From: Patagioenas fasciata
Taxonomy: Eukaryota; Chordata; Aves; Columbiformes; Columbidae
NCBI RefSeq assembly: GCF_037038585.1
Contig: NC_092541.1
Coordinates: 2,911,445 to 2,975,444 of the forward strand
Direction of reading: 5' to 3'
DNA length: 64,000 bases
Shown: positions 1-14,361 of the stretch, piece by piece
Layout: each line of letters opens with the position of its first letter
How positions within the stretch are numbered: position 1 is the first letter of the stretch
Translations under genes and position numbers: made by a program
Notes under the pieces: model-generated
What the model saw: only the letters and a program-made list of their open reading frames with translations
What the model was told of the DNA's origin: nothing
Database searches by the model: none

Positions 1-1910
1 ACACGGACGCGCCTGGTACAGGACAAGCGCTGAACCACCAACCCACACCCCGTGTGTCACACAGGGGCTCTGCAGAGTCACCACCAACACGCAGGAATCT
101 GCGGAAATTTAACCTGGACTGTGAGATTAAAGGATTGTCATCTTTTTGCATCAATATTTATGTTATGTTCTTTACCAGAAACCTCGAAACTAAACCTCAT
201 AGAAAACAAACCAGTTCCAGTCACACGTGCACTGTATAGGGGAACATGACCCTTGTACTTGAGCAGCGTTACTGCACGTTTCCCCTCACAGAGATTGGCT
301 TCCATGCTGTGATGCTGGACACCCACGGGCCTCTCCAACCTTTAACTCACACCCCATACTGTGGCACTAATGGCAGTTTAATATCCTACGTGCAAGACTT
401 TGAGCTCCTTCTGCTCCAGCTGTGGGTCCAGAAGCCAGCGCTGTGTAACTGCCCCAGGAACCTGCGCAGCTCCTCTGCCCGCAAGCACAGCTCAAGATCA
501 AAATGCCACAAGAGAAATTAACACCTTTTCCTGTTAAAATCACGAGTCTTCATTTCTTTTTGTTGCCTACTCAATAACTCAAGAAAGGCTTAGAGCTTGG
601 GAGTGACAAAAATCAATCAAAACTGCTTAAAGTGATGAGCATCTCGAAGGAGCCAAAGGGGAGTGCAGCCGAGGGCTGAGCATTGCTCCAGGCCCACACC
701 CAGCAGCGGTTTGGGAGCTCCAGGACCACAGAGGTATCAGGTCAAAATACCTGCTCATATCAATTCACTGCTATTAATAGGAATTTAGCCCTAGCTGGCC
801 TGCCTGGGCTACCACAAAGGCTTTGCCAGAGCAGCTGAGCAAAGCTTTTGAAATCCCAGGCCAATCCTGTAATCCTAAACTAAATTTCATTTTCGGTACA
901 CCTCTCGCAGTTTTAAACTGGTTTTGTAGCTTAGATGTACGATTATGGTGATTCTGTGGCTTACACCACTCACAAATTTCATAGGAAGCATCCAAGTACC
1001 TATATCTGAGCACAAAGGATATCTCTTACTGCCTAAGAACAGATGAGGCTAAGGGGACAATTTATTATATACAAACCAGCATAAAACCAGCACAGTAGAA
1101 AAGGGTCAGCAAGAGAAACGCCATTGGGGTTGCGTTTCCCCACTGAAAGAACAAGCAAGAGAAACAAAACTGCTCCCAGAACTTGTGCAAATATCAGTTG
1201 CATCCTTCTGGCGTTTTTAAGCATAGATTAGCTCCATGAGTATGCGATTAGCTCTAATATGGTATTTACTTACTGGGATGTCAGCACAGATCAGCTGCTG
1301 GATAAGTTATGGCAGAACGAGGGTCAGTTCTGCAGAGCAGGCAGAGCTGCTCGCAGAGCCAGCCCTGATGTTTATAGCACCAGGAAATGAAAAAGAAAGC
1401 CTAACCATAAACTCTCCGAGTGGATCAGGAAGAGCAATATGTAAGCAGCTCTAGAGTAAATCACCCTAATGTTAGTTTTACTGCTTGTCGGTAACATTAT
1501 ATTCTTGATGTTTATAGATTGCTCTCTGTGATCCACTCTGAAAGTTTACAGGACTCTCCTTTTCATTTCCTGCAGCTAAAAAGGTAAGAGCAGGGAAAAA
1601 AAAGAGTTGAGATTTCATCAAGTGTTTCAGGGGAGTTTGTAGAGGCAATTGCAGTTATCCACTTTAATCCTGCAGGAGATGCACAGCATCATGAGAATTA
1701 TGTCACAGCCACTGAAGCCCGGGTAGTAAATAACCTTTTAATGGCAGCACTAAATTCCAGGAGTTAATCAGCACTCAACAAGCAGAGCTGAAAGGTATTA
1801 AGGTGCCATGTGTATTCTCTCCGCGCACACACACATTCACTTTTTTCCTCTCTTCTCTGACATCGGAAGCTCCAGCAGGAATCCCACACTGCACAGAGGA
1901 ACCGGCCCCA

Positions 1911-1990
1911 TAGAATCACAGCGTTAGAGCCACGCAGGATAGAGCTGAGCCAACCAGCCTGCTCCAGCCCTCCCGCAGTCCATCACCCAG
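1911..1990 (-). repeat. Possible CR1 LINE 3' tail fragment
   Basis: The segment opens with a TAGAATCACAG-like string, resembling the reverse complement of the avian CR1 3' end (ATTCTRTGATTCT-type terminal repeat). It is followed by degenerate CR1-like text. It is short and diverged, so the call is tentative; a consensus alignment would settle it. Confidence 0.35.
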
Positions 1991-4177
1991 CCGCCTGCAA
2001 AAATGAGCTTGGAAAAGTTAAGGACACCTATTGACACAGAGTGCAGGTACCTTGAGCTTCCGTGAGACTACATTAATATTTCCGAGATGCGTCCCAAGAC
2101 AGCCCGGGGTTTGGAAAGCCAGCTGTGTCATCCCCTGTCCCGCTTGTCAAAATAAAAGCTGTGTACTATCACACACAGCATTTCTTGACTTTTCTGCAAG
2201 CTCAAGAATGGATGGTTTAATTGTGAAACAACATTTTTCAGAGGAGCCTTCCTGCTTTTGCAGGGCTGAGTCGGAAAAAAAACCTTGAGACCTGAAGGAA
2301 TTGTCATCCATCCTCCGCAACACACTGAACGGGACATCGTCCCCTGTCCCACGGGGGAACTGAGAACATCTCCCCGGTCTCAACCCCAGTTCCCCGATAT
2401 TTGGATTCTGGAGCTACTCGTGATGCTGTGTTAACGCTGACTATGGCTTAGCAGCCCTCACAGAGCATTTCACGGTTTGGCTTTGGTTGGGCTGTGCAGG
2501 TGCCGGCACAGGCTCCCCGGGTGGCACCTGCTCCGTCCCCTCCTGCTGTCCAAACCACGGCAACAAGGGCTTCTCAGAGCCTGAAAGACGAGGATGGAGC
2601 GAGTCAGGAAAGGGAAGGCAATCACGCTGCCAGGCTGCCTTTGCTGCTGCAAACAGAACCAGGAGCCCTGGGTTTGTCAGAGATGTATCGCATTTTATAG
2701 AACAACTGTTTCAGCCTTCAGGAGAAATTTGTACTCAACAAACATGAAATACCCTTAAGCAAAAGTACTTTTAGAAGGGACCTGACTGAGACAAAAGTGA
2801 AACTCTGTGCAATTAACTGACAACATAGTGTTAATTAAACTTGCATTGCTTATTTGCAAAGTGGAATTTAACAATAATATAATTGTCACAACCGCTTCTA
2901 CTCGTAAACAGAAAATAGCAAGCATTGGTAAGTGTTGCAGGATTGCAATGTAGACAGAATAGCTACATTGTGTTGGTTTTAAACCACCGCAATCTCGGAG
3001 CTGTCTGACCCAATAATGACACAACGGTTCCCAGCAAGCCCTTGGCTGCGTGTACGCCGTCCTGCACTACAGACCAGACCTCACGCAAGGAAACAGAAGT
3101 TATTGCCTGTACATCAGGACATATTTCCTCCTCTATTGGTAATTCTTTTTTAAATATAAGAATCTTTATGGTAATGCAGTTTACAAACACTGCAATAGCG
3201 TAAGCTCCTCCATCTCCAGCCTGCATAGCTAGAAAGCTCCTCAGCCACGGGAAGGCCTCAACACCACACAGATTGTTAAGACACAGCAAGTTTAATACAG
3301 AGGTATGTGACATGCAATTAATCTCCATTCATAGCCTGCTGTACTTGTCAGCAAACAAAGGCTGTGCTTTAGAAGGAGATCTGAAGCCTTCAATTAAAAA
3401 CAGTCAGCTAACAAGAAAATAATCCAAGTTAAAGGAAGGTGGCAGGTGCAGAAATGAGTTGTTTACAGAAGTGTCAGCACCGAACAATAAAGTGCTGCAC
3501 ATCAAAAATGTGAAAGGGTGAACTTCACTGAAGGCCCCGTGATTAAAAAAGAGGAGAAAATTTACACCTACATCTGGGGGAAGACACAAAGCATTTGGAA
3601 GAGAGCTCAGACGGATTGGGGGCTGCGGAGCCCCGGATGGGCAGCGATCCCACGTCTCGGAGGGAAGGGATGGTGCTCGGCGCTGCCCGGAGCTGCCACA
3701 ACAGGAAACTAAAGGTCACCCAGCCCCAGCACAACCGCCCGCAGTGAGCGCTGCGATGCTAACGGTCCTTCCCAGCACCCACACCTGCACAGGACGTGGT
3801 GGGGACACCACAGCCCAGCCTGCAACACCGAGAGAGAGCACAGCATGGACACTCTGCACGGTCCTTCTCCAGCCAGAGCTTGCCTTCCCACACCATGGGG
3901 GCTGCAATGATTGCAAAGGTCTGTACAGAACTTAAGTTTGTGAAGCATATTTTGATAGAAGAATTTAGCATAGTTTCTGCTTGGCTGGCCCACCACTCCA
4001 ATGACTGGAGGTGTTGCGGTTTAAGATTGCGAAAAATTCACAAAACCCAGCTTCAGAAGGCTCCTGCCATGTCACAGTGCACTGCAGCGCTCTGCTCACT
4101 CTCGGAGGTACCCAGACCTCAGGAGACCACATTCCCGTTCTTAAGCACAAGCGGGCCCTGCAGCCAGCGCTGCTCCC

Positions 4178-4210
4178 AGCTTCACCCCCATTTTCAGGGG
4201 GGGTGAAGCT
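4178..4210. repeat. Perfect 12-bp inverted repeat with 9-nt loop
   Basis: AGCTTCACCCCC at 4178-4189 is the exact reverse complement of GGGGGTGAAGCT at 4199-4210, leaving a 9-nt loop. A further partial copy, CTTCACCCCCA, occurs about 65 bp downstream at 4250. It lies inside SKAP1 intron 1. No function is known; a chance hairpin in C-rich sequence is possible. Confidence 0.6.
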
Positions 4211-4721
4211 TTCCTGAGGCTGCACCCCCACACAGCAGGTTTGCCCACTTCACCCCCAGTGCGACATACAACACTTGCACAACATCTGAAGCCTGGAGAC
4301 ACCACCAGCCCAGACACAACAAACGGCTGCCCAGGGCTCACTGCAGCTCCTGTGACCCCTTGTCCCCACCCCGTCCCCCCCAGCCGTGCTCACCAGCAGT
4401 TCCACACGGTGGGACAGCTTTGGGCAGGGCCAGAGGACACCCCTCAACCCTGCACACACTGCCTTCCCCTCACACAGAGCCTGGAGCAGCAGAGCTTCCC
4501 ACCCTGACCCAGGCAGGGACCCACTTCTGCTGCCTTCTCACCAGGTTAACCTGGGGACCCCAAAACCATCAGCCTTGGACAAGAAGCAGCTCCCACATCC
4601 TTCCCCTCCCCTCTCTGGCTCAGCACAGGGAGGTACAAAGACCCTTTTGGTTTCTTCCCCTGCAACCACAGCAGCTTTCCCCCATTGAGCAGAAGGGGAG
4701 GAAGGAGGATTTTGTGGTTAC

Positions 4722-4755
4722 CTTCCAGGAGTCTTTGGATCTCTTCTGGGATCAT
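4722..4755 (-). CDS. SKAP1: SKAP1 first coding exon (Src kinase-associated phosphoprotein 1, N-terminus)
   Basis: SKAP1 (SKAP55) is a cytosolic T-cell adaptor with an N-terminal helical dimerisation region, a PH domain and a C-terminal SH3 domain, working with ADAP in integrin activation. Only the first 11 codons are here: MIPEEIQRLLE plus one base. Human SKAP1 begins MQAAALPEEIRWLLED, so the PEEI-x-x-LLE core and the reading phase match. The exon ends GAAG followed by GTAACC, a good donor (intron starts at 4721), in phase 1; the human protein continues with D, which a leading G would allow. The ATG at 4755 is the first ATG in frame and has G at -3. Position and orientation next to HOXB1 match the mammalian locus, which strengthens a call resting on few residues. 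The remaining exons lie beyond the left edge. Confidence 0.78.
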
Positions 4756-5100
4756 GACACCTGCCACCTCCTTTGCACAGGATCAAGCCTCCTGCTGCTG
4801 CTCCCGTCCCCCGGGGCAGGGACGGCGAGAAAGGAAATGGGGGCGGGGACACCCCAAGGAGGCAGCAGGAACTGCTGGGCTCTGCTCAGATGCCTGTCCT
4901 GCCCAGCTCACCCCTCCTCATGCAGGCAGCGGGATGCCCAGCTCTGGGACACCAAGTTCCTCCGAGTTCCTGAGCTCCAGCCAACAAGTGCCCGATCCAC
5001 CCCAGCAACAGCAGAACCTGCACACCTGTGCTGGATTTATAACCAGGTGGCACTTAGGTGTGCATCTCCTTTATTATCACACAATTCAGCACACCTGTGG
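4756..5100 (-). promoter_or_regulatory. SKAP1: Likely SKAP1 5' UTR and promoter region
   Basis: This lies immediately 5' of the SKAP1 start codon. A TATAAAT string reads on the minus strand at 5041-5035, about 280 bp upstream of the ATG, and would place a transcription start near 5.0 kb. There is no strong CpG island. The start site is inferred only; an upstream non-coding exon cannot be excluded. Confidence 0.3.
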
Positions 5101-8100
5101 GTAGAGCCATGAGCTCTGTGAGGCCACTGATTGAACCTCCAGTGCCTGTTCCCAGCACAACAGGAGCTGGGGACTGGGTCTGTTCCAGGCCAGGCCAGGG
5201 CAGGGCAGGGCAGGTTAGGTTGCCTCCAATGCGCAGGGGAAGAGAGCGGTGCTTGAACATTCTGCAATAAAACTTCCCCTCTTCCTGCATCCTGCATAGG
5301 AAGGGGCTTAGATTCTAAAAGCCATCCATGTTTCTATGGCTTGCCCAGAGAAATAACAGGGCTGTGCGCTTTAACTTGCTTTATGACAGGCAATAAATGT
5401 AAACGGCACTCTACAAAACAAAAATGGCATTGCGTTAGATTAACCCACAGCCCCGCATCTGCTCCTCTCCTATATAAATGAATTAACTCAAGCTGACTAT
5501 GAGGATACCACAACTATTTTTCATTCTTGCCTTCCCAAATTTTAGGCTCAGTACTGACAAATCCAAAGACAGTTGTCTTTATCTGAAGCTCAACAATGAT
5601 TCCAAAGACCAGTTCAAGATTTCCCATAGGTTAAGTGTCGAGGATCCAGTCCTTACTTTGCAGTATCCTGGTATCAAATACTTCTCATTATAAAACATAG
5701 AAATTCTGCACAAGCTTGCCACTTTTGCTTTTCTAGTATTTTGTGCCTGCCATGTGATCTTTAGTTATATTTCCCAATCTAGCAGATGTTGGAGATGGCA
5801 CAAAGGACAGTGCAGGGGCAGTGCCGGGGGTTCTTGTGCGGGACGTGCACACACACGGCAGCAGTCGTGCCCATCGCAGCTCCCACTCAGACAGGGTTTC
5901 ATGAGTCAGGAGTCAGAAAACTGAGTCTTCTATGGGAGCAAACCATGAATCTCTATTGACTGCCTGCGGCTCCTGACACATTTGAGTGGTTCTGATTGTA
6001 TGCAAGAAATGGTAGCGCGTGGAGGTGGATGTGTACGGTAGATGGATCTGTATATGTGTTCTCACCTGGAGGTGTTTAGGGATAAATATTTAAACACTTC
6101 TGTGTAGAAATCCTAGTCAGTTGATTATAGACTACAAATAAAAAGCAGCTGCTGCTTGCTGAGACTAACTTTAAAAATTACTTTAGAAAGGAATGAACTG
6201 GGTCCCCTAGATGGAAGAAACTGCCTTCAGATATGCCAGGAAGATCAATAAAATCTGATCAATGCATATCTTGAAAGAAGTAGTGTTCATGCAATTGCAA
6301 AGAAAAGGGTCATCTCACACGTTCTCTGCATTTCTGTAGCTCACATAGTAGTCTGAAAGCACAGTGTGGTAAAGAGTGAACTAAAAGATACCTGGTCAGT
6401 GAATCTTGCCCAATAACTAAACTGATGTAACATATTTAGGGTCTGGAAAAAAGTTTTCCTTTTGTCAAACTATCAGTGACTTGTTTTGCAAGTGTTTTGT
6501 GTGGGTTTGCTTTCCTTTGCTGCCTTGGGTGTGATCACTGCATAAGAGCATATGGGGATTTCATCAAACGAGTTTCCTGCTGGTGCAGTGTTTACAGCAT
6601 CAGTAAAGCTCTAGATCTTTGCTGCTCCAGTTCTGAGGTGCAGTGCAGTTGTGATTGTTGGCGTTTTGCTGCAGATCCTGGGGTCATGGTAGAGCACTGC
6701 GCACAGGCCCCGTGTGGAGGCTGGCACCGTTTCACCCGGGCTGCGCCTGCACCACACGTCATCCTGCAATTTTGCCAGCTGGAGACAGGGCCCAGCACCT
6801 TGAACGTCCCCTCAGGCCCCACAGGAAGATTTTGTCAAGACCAGGTTGACTGTGCAGCAGCTGTTCTTGTTATTAAATCCATTTTATGAAGGAATACTGA
6901 GGCACAGAGCCTCAGCTGCCATGGGAGCATAGGTGCTACTACCCGAAGCTTTAGCACGGAGCCAAGCGTCCCAGTCAACCCATGCAGCTGCAGATAGAGC
7001 CAGGCAGACTGATTCCCAGGCAAATAGTGGGTTTTTTCTTGCCTTTTTCCTTGCCACTTTCATTTTTTAATGTGTGAATAGGTTACAAATTTAGTTTAGT
7101 AGGAGATGGAGGACCCTGGCGGGGACCGGCACCTTCCACTGCATCATTGGTGTGTAGCATCAAGCTTTATGGGCTCTAGATGTAGAGCTGCCTCCCTACA
7201 TGATAAAAGCCCCACCTTAATCATTTTAGGTCCCAAGTTCAGCAGACAGGCTCTCTCCTAATGATATTCCGTTAAATGGACAAATTCCTTTGAAGGCTTG
7301 TCTCGCTTTGAAATCCAATTTCACAGGAAGCCAGATGCGATTGGGTGTAGCTATGGAAACAAAGCAGAGCAGCCTTAGAGGAGCTGAGCGACGCAAGGTA
7401 AAATGTGAGAGTCAGAGTCCTTCACTGCGCTGTCGGAAATATCGAAGGATCTGGAGAGGTTGGCAGGAACCGTGTCCCGGCGCTGGCTGCTCCGTGTGGC
7501 TGGTACCGGGCTGTCAGGGGGGTGAGCAGCCAGCTGACTGTCACACAGCCTGGGACCCAACGCACAAAACGGGGGGCGCAGACTCGCCGGTCCCCGTGTT
7601 CCCCCTCCCTGCTGCTCCTGCACATCAGGATCTCAACCTTCCCCTGGCTGCCATTCCGAAAGGTTAACAACAAAAGGGTAACAAGGTTAAACCACAAAGC
7701 CCTGGCTGATAACAGCCCTTTCAAGCAGCTGCACTGAAATTAATCTGAAACTTCTAGTAATTAGATAAGATAAGGATGTGTGCATGCTCGTGCGGGCACA
7801 CGCTGACCCTGGGACACCCATTGCACAAAAGAGGTGGAGGATCACAGGCTTCATTAAACTGGATCAGGTGATTTGTTCACCTAGTCTGGGGCTGCAGCAT
7901 CGAAAGTACATTTCCAGGCCCTTTATTCATCTTGCTCGATAGCCCTGGATAGCACACTGACTTGCCCTTTTGTCCTCCCTTCCCAGTACTGTAGTTCCTG
8001 CCAATTCAGAGCAGCCTCTAATTCTCACTTTTTCAGAGCAGATGCTAGTCCATCCATTTCTGTATCACAGCTCCTGCCATTCCAGGGCAAATTGTTGGAC

Positions 8101-11100
8101 CACTGGGTGTCATTTGCTGCCTCTGACAGTGACCAACAACTCAGAAAAAAGGCAACTTTCCAATCTGGTAATGCACCTGACTGCTTGAATAATGTCTCCT
8201 GGTTTACTAATCAGCTATGCCATGCTAATGCTCTGCTCTAATCCCAGAGTTTACATGCTTATGTCATTTCCATTGTCCGACAGCTCGTGTATCTTTTCAT
8301 GTGACTAAGTCATTCACTTAAAGGTTGGTTACAATCCTCCTAAAACCTCTTTCGATTTTTAAAGCTATGTGGTCTCCTGTTGTCTTCATAATTCGATTCT
8401 GCACCTCTGCTTCACAAGGGCTTGCAGGTTACTGTTCATCAGTTTCTGAAGCCAAAGAGAAACAAAAATATGACAGCAGCTCTGAGTTATGGTAAACAGA
8501 TCTGGTCCCAAAGCAAAACTAAATGACTGGACCTTGCTCCTGGCTTAAACCACCAGACTCTGCATTCGTTTACCTTCCAGACATGCTGCATTTTCTCTGC
8601 TGTGAAGGCTTCTCAGAAGCAAGCAGGTGTGTTGAGCTGTATTTATTAGAGGAACTGTGAACGTATAGTAGCTGTTTTTCATCATTCCAACACATTAGTC
8701 ACAGTAAGACCCCACCGAAATGTTCCACTAGCACACATAAACCCCTGAAAGAGTTTATGCTCTCACCGGATGAGGTGAAGTACAGAAGAGAAACACAAGA
8801 ACACCTCAAGAGAAGACCTTGGGAAAATAACCCAGCATGTTGGTGCCTGAGCTGGTGTTGGGTTGTGCCAACAGAGCCTTGTGCCCGCACCAAGGAGCAG
8901 GAGGGCAGAGTGGGAGCAGCTGTGGACCGGGAGGGATGGAGGGAGAAGGCTCCGAGTCTCAACACGTCACGAGGTGACAACACAGAGGAGGCATCTCCCA
9001 CCAGCACCTTCTCAGCAAGCTTGAGATCCTGCACGTAGACATGGGGAATGGGTAACACCACTGGGGTCCTAAACAGGACACAGCTCTGAGACAGCATTTC
9101 TGGAGCTGGCCAGCAGCAGGAAGGGAAGGACACTCATACAGGAAAGGGTTGGAATGATAGGAAGCCAGAAGTGAGCGGTGAGCTGAGCTCCTGTGGAGGC
9201 TGCTGCTCCTCGGGCTGACGGATGGGCTGCAGTTTAATGCGAAGGTGATATTGATCCCTTGCTGTTGGGTTACAATGTGTGATGGAGCTGCCCTTTGCCC
9301 TGTAGATGTGCTGTAGCACCTCTTCTCTTTCTCCCAATCCTCATCAAACTACTTTAATGACTCTTGTATTGACAACATGGAGTCTTAATGAGGAGGACTG
9401 CCACACACTTCATTAAGGCTGCAAAGGGGACACTTCCTATAAAGAGCGAGGACCAAGGGCTGCCATGGAGGCTGAGAGAAGGATGGAGCTGAGGGGGATC
9501 CATAGTCCTGCAGAGGAGGAAGAGCTCCCTGGCTGTTCCAGAGAGACAGCAAAGATTTAGGACAAAAGTCCACATGTCCTGGGAAGGAGAGGATTGGGGA
9601 AGGAGAGAACAGTCCTAGAGAAGAGTCTTGGTGGACACAGAGGACATGGCATGAGGACTCCTTGAATCTTTTTGTTCACAGTGAAGATGAGAGATGAAAA
9701 ACTGTTGGATAGCTGATGGCTCAATTTAACCCTGATATTATTATTCAGTACAACAATAACACAGAGTGTCCAGGCGGCTGTGGAAGGTGGTGGGCCACAG
9801 CTCAGTATAAAACCAGTTCAGAGACCTCTGTGTGAACATCACATCATCACCCTTGATGGTCCTGAGATTGTCATGGACAGTTCAATGATGTTCCAGATTA
9901 AAACTGGACCAGCCATTCGAATCTCCTACCTGAAACCAGCGCAAAAAACAGATTTGGACTCGAGGGTCTGGATTCAGAAGAGCCTCAGATGTGATGTTCT
10001 AATGCAGCCCTGCTTTTGCATTAACATCCATAAATCTCCATCCATCATACAGTTCTATTTCAATTATTGAGCCAATTTCCAGACACTTTTATGATGTATT
10101 GTTTGATTTTATTAACTGGAGTGAAGGTTTAAACTCACTGAATTCCCATAGTAATCTTGCCCTGTAACCCTACCCACCTTATCAAATCTTGCTTAATGAA
10201 ATGCAGGCATCTGTCTTAATGGCTTTCAAACTATGCTATGTAGACTGACCCAGATGTTAGTTCATAAATAGGAATATTTGAAGGTGTTAAACAGGGTAGC
10301 TGGAGACAGAAGTAGGTCCCTGAAGTGATCTTTTCTCTTACGAAGAAATCAGTGATATGGGAGAAATTACTATAAATCTTCATGAAGAAAAATGAGAGCC
10401 AGAGGCCTGGGGAATGGAACTCACCACCACAAGCAGCACAGCGATGGGTTCGGTCAGAAATCATTTCCTGAAGAAACTGATTATTTTGGTAGAAATTTAA
10501 AAAGCAAACTAGTTTGACTTAAGACCAAAATATTCATCCGAAGCCTTTTGCCTGGGGACTCTGGCTGTTCTGCTGTGCGGAAGCAGGAACTTGGATGTCC
10601 CAGCTGTGCGACCAGGGTTGGTGGTCGGGCCGCGTCCCTGTGCGGCTCAGCTCATTCTGGTAAAGAGTTTGTCCTCAGGGGCCACAGCACAACCTGGAGA
10701 AACGGCCCAGGGTGGAAAGGGGAGCACGGGACCCGTGTAAACCATCACATGAAGCACTGGGATTATGTCCAACATAACGTGCAGCGTAATAATATTTGTA
10801 AGTCGAAACACATTCCATTCCAGGTAATTGAGGGTGTTTCATTATTGAAGAAGAAAAAGAGAATCTTTGGAAAACAAACACTTTTCTTGGGAGAAAAACA
10901 TCATTCTTTTTTGCGTTTAAGAAATAGCAAAACTAAATCCAGGCAGTGTGGGAAGCAGCCCTGCAATGTGATGGACACAACAGCAGGGGTTGGCTGCGAG
11001 TGTTCCCTGCCTCGCTGTTCCTTCAGAGCCGGGGTGGTGAATAAGCCGTGATTTTTGTCCCTCAAGGGTTTTTTAGTGCCACGCTGCATCATCTCAGCTC

Positions 11101-14100
11101 TCCAGCCTCTCCTTCCCCACAGCTGCTCTTGTTCCACACTCATGAGAAAGAAAGAAAAACTGACAAGGCTGCATGACAATCTGGTATTTAGTGTGACAGT
11201 TAAACTTAATGATATGGGAGGCATGTTAGGCTGTATTACAAGCCCATTATCTGCGAGCTTGGATATTGGAAGCATTACATTATTAATTAAACACAAAAAT
11301 GACTACCATTAGTCGGCGATCTTATCTGCTAGAAGAACTGGAAGGCAGAAGTATTCCCTAAATTCAAGAGCTTATTGTATCATTCCCGTCACTTTGTAAA
11401 ACAGTTACCCTTCCGTTTCATGCTTGTCAAGCAATCAATGAATGTTTGTAAACTGCTTTGAGATCTTCCAAAGAACGATGCTACAGTTTATAAATGCAAA
11501 GTGTTACTACAGTTCATTCAGTATGAAATTAAAGGATAGAACTTGCAGATGCAAGAAAATTCGGCTTGAAAAATGCCCCAAACGTACGTGCAGCTGTTAT
11601 TATGTTGCCCCCTTCTGCCAGATGCTGTAAACACTCTTATGCTAGGGACATATTCAGACATGACAGAGCTGCTCTGAAGGTGAAACCCTAGAGACATGTT
11701 GGAACTAACAGCATTAATGCTCTTAGCGCTCTTCATGCGCAGATTTCAGAAGATTTCCAGTGCACAAACGCAATCTCCATGCCGTGGCTCCAGCCATCTG
11801 GCAGTTCTGCAGATCTGACCTGCGTGCCGCTGAGTGTTTGTGGGTGAAATTACACAGCAGACCTCAGGAAAGGTAACCGAGTTCCCCATGGGAATGCAGA
11901 AACCAGACCAGAGAAGCAGCAGCCTCTACTGCAGCAGGATCACCCAGATAAACATTACAGCTCACTGTCTGGACCCAGCCTGCTCCAGGGACTGGGTCAA
12001 AGTCTGTAGAAGAGCTTGGAATCTAACCTGAGTATCCTAAAGGCGGCTTCAGTGCACCACTCCTAGAGCAGGGCTTCCTCTCCTTCATCACCTTCTCACC
12101 TCCACGCAGCTCCAGGCAGTGCCCGTCCCTCTCTGCTGCCCCTGTTTCAGCTCAAAAAGGGATGGTGGCAACTTGGGTGAGAAGTTTGGCCTTTCTGTTG
12201 AGTCACTGATTAGTATAAACAATGGTGTGTGCCTTTTGGAGTGGTTATTCACACCACAGATCTTTAGCCAGTTAAGTGCCCAATTATCCCACTAAGTCTG
12301 AAAATCTCCTTTCCTTCTCTACTTTTCTCTTATCTCCTCTGGTGTAATTATCTGCTACTTTGTATTGTGCTTCTCTAAACTTCTGCAACCCCCTGCTTTT
12401 AACCTCCACTCTCTGTTTCTCCACTTCTACCCCAGAGTAAAGGGAGATCATTCAAGGTGAAAGAGAGGGCAGTGGAGAAGTGCCCTTCATGGGTAGGGAT
12501 GTGCTGCCCCATTCTCTCCTGCTCTGCATTTGCATGGCTTTGGGGGATGCACATATTAAAGGCTATGGAGCTGTAATCCACCAGGATTACAAGGGTTTAC
12601 AATTTCAAATCAAAGCATTACAAAGGTCACATATCCAACCCAGAGCAAGCTGATCTGGGATTCCAGCTGATGCCTTTTCTTTCTCACCTCCTCCTGAACC
12701 AACTGATCTCTTAGTCATGGCTCTGCATCCTCTGTCTGCAGCACTCACAGTGATCACTCTTGTGGTGCCTGAACAATGGATCTGTGACACTGAGCTGGGC
12801 TCCAGGGGCTCCGGAGCTGGTATGCAAACTCTTATTCTTTGTACTATGATAGCTTTGTTGAATCTTTTCATAGCGCAGGTTTCTGCTGGGACAGGCAAGC
12901 GGGGCTCAGAGATGCCCCCAAGAGTTTACAGTCAATGCATGAGGCAGCCGACAAGAGGGGGAAACAAAGACTTGGGACCTTAAGAGGTGAAGGGATGAGA
13001 GTTTAGTGGAAAACTCAGCTACACACGCTGGTCCCATCCTGTCCAGCTCCCCACCAGCACCCCTGCCTCCTCATACCACAAAGTGCCCTGTATGGATCAC
13101 TCTGTGTCTTGCTCATATTTTAGCCCAGCCTGCTGGTTAGGTAAATCAGTGACGCTCCCTCGTGCTGGTTCAATCGTAACCATGATGGTTCTTTTCTATG
13201 TACCATATACGTTAAGATGTACATCTCCAGCTCTTGCTCCCTGCTGTCTGTGGAGGACAGCTACCCACAAACTGAACCTGCAGAACTAATGTTCAGGGGG
13301 AGGAAGCTCAATCTGACCCACCTGGGATCACACAGAGAACCACGGAAGAACCTGAAACTGAAGCAACTCAGCTCCCAATGAATGCTTTAGCTACAAACTT
13401 CCCTTTCTGTGGGGCACTGCTCTGGTTCCCAGCCACCTGCCCTTATCACCACAAGTGCTTTTCTCCTGTAGTTTATCTCCTTTCATCCTGCCCCCACCAG
13501 CAAGTCCCCAGCTCCCAGCTCTCCTCTGTCTTCCAACAAATGATCAGAGAATCACGTCTGCGCGAGGAGCAGCGAGAGAGCAGCGCCTGGGTCCTGTGTC
13601 AGTTTTATTTACCTTCATTGCACTGCCTTCCATTGCTTAACAGAATAGTTTTATACCAGAGAAAATTGGAAGCTAAGTAGTTGCCTGTCAGGTAGTGTCT
13701 GTCGCCTGTGTGAGAAGCTGACATCGTAGTCAGCTCCACTGTCAGCCATCTCTGTGCTGAACATCGTCTTGGCCCGAGTCCTGCTGCTCATGCTCGTTCT
13801 GTGCTGGTGTTCGCATTATAACAGTGCCGCTGGGGACTCCCCTCGCACAGCAACACGCTGCAGATTCCGCTCCCATCCATGTGCGCTGCACACGCGGCAA
13901 GTTAGCTAAGGAGAAGATGGAACTGCGGGGAGACAGAGCCCGGTGCTGCAGGAAGTCTCGTTTGTCACACAACCAGGGATCGAGGACCCCACCCATCTGC
14001 AGAGCAACGTCCCTGAGCTCACAGGATGGCAGGGGGTTGTACCAAGGGTACATTCAATTCCAAATATACGGAAGACAGAGACACAGAAGACAATTAAAAT

Positions 14101-14302
14101 ATCATCTTGCTACAAGACTGGCTGGGACAAAGAGTATATTTGGCATGGGAGAGACATGGGCTGGGTGCGAAGCCTGTTTTGGGAGGGGTGAATGGAAGAG
14201 GAAAGCTATTTCGAGGCATCCAGAAAAGTGCTGTTTCATAATGAGTTTAATACACAAATTCCCTTCTCTATGCAGGAGAATTGCTTTATAAAGATAAGTG
14301 AA

Positions 14303-14361
14303 TTTTCTTTTTTCCCCCTCTTCCCTCTTTTCTTCTTCTTATCCTCTTCTTCTTTCTTCTC
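14303..14361 (+). repeat. Polypyrimidine tract ending in CAG
   Basis: This is almost 60 bases of T and C, with few interruptions, ending TTCTTCTCAG. It is low-complexity sequence. It also has the form of a strong 3' splice acceptor on the plus strand, but no coding exon follows it, so at most it could serve a non-coding transcript. Confidence 0.6.

Larger units (their letters stand above)
1..4721 (-). other. SKAP1: SKAP1 intron 1 (partial, runs off the left edge)
   Basis: This stretch follows the splice donor of the first SKAP1 coding exon, so it is read as the start of SKAP1 intron 1. I looked on the minus strand for the second coding exon, which in mammals continues with an acidic AEEFLAEGL-like segment, and saw none. 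The visible reading frames are short and have no family likeness. It contains a possible CR1 tail near 1.9 kb and a perfect short hairpin at 4178-4210. Nothing else is recognised. Confidence 0.6.

Noticed and set aside
4360-5112. A 250-codon plus-strand open frame
   Set aside because: Low-complexity P/S/T/H-rich translation overlapping the SKAP1 first exon and promoter on the other strand; no domain or conserved motif.
10035-10045. CCATCCATCA, reverse complement of a perfect Pbx/Hox TGATGGATGG
   Set aside because: Isolated, with no Meis/Prep partner or second site near it; one 10-mer in 64 kb is weak evidence.
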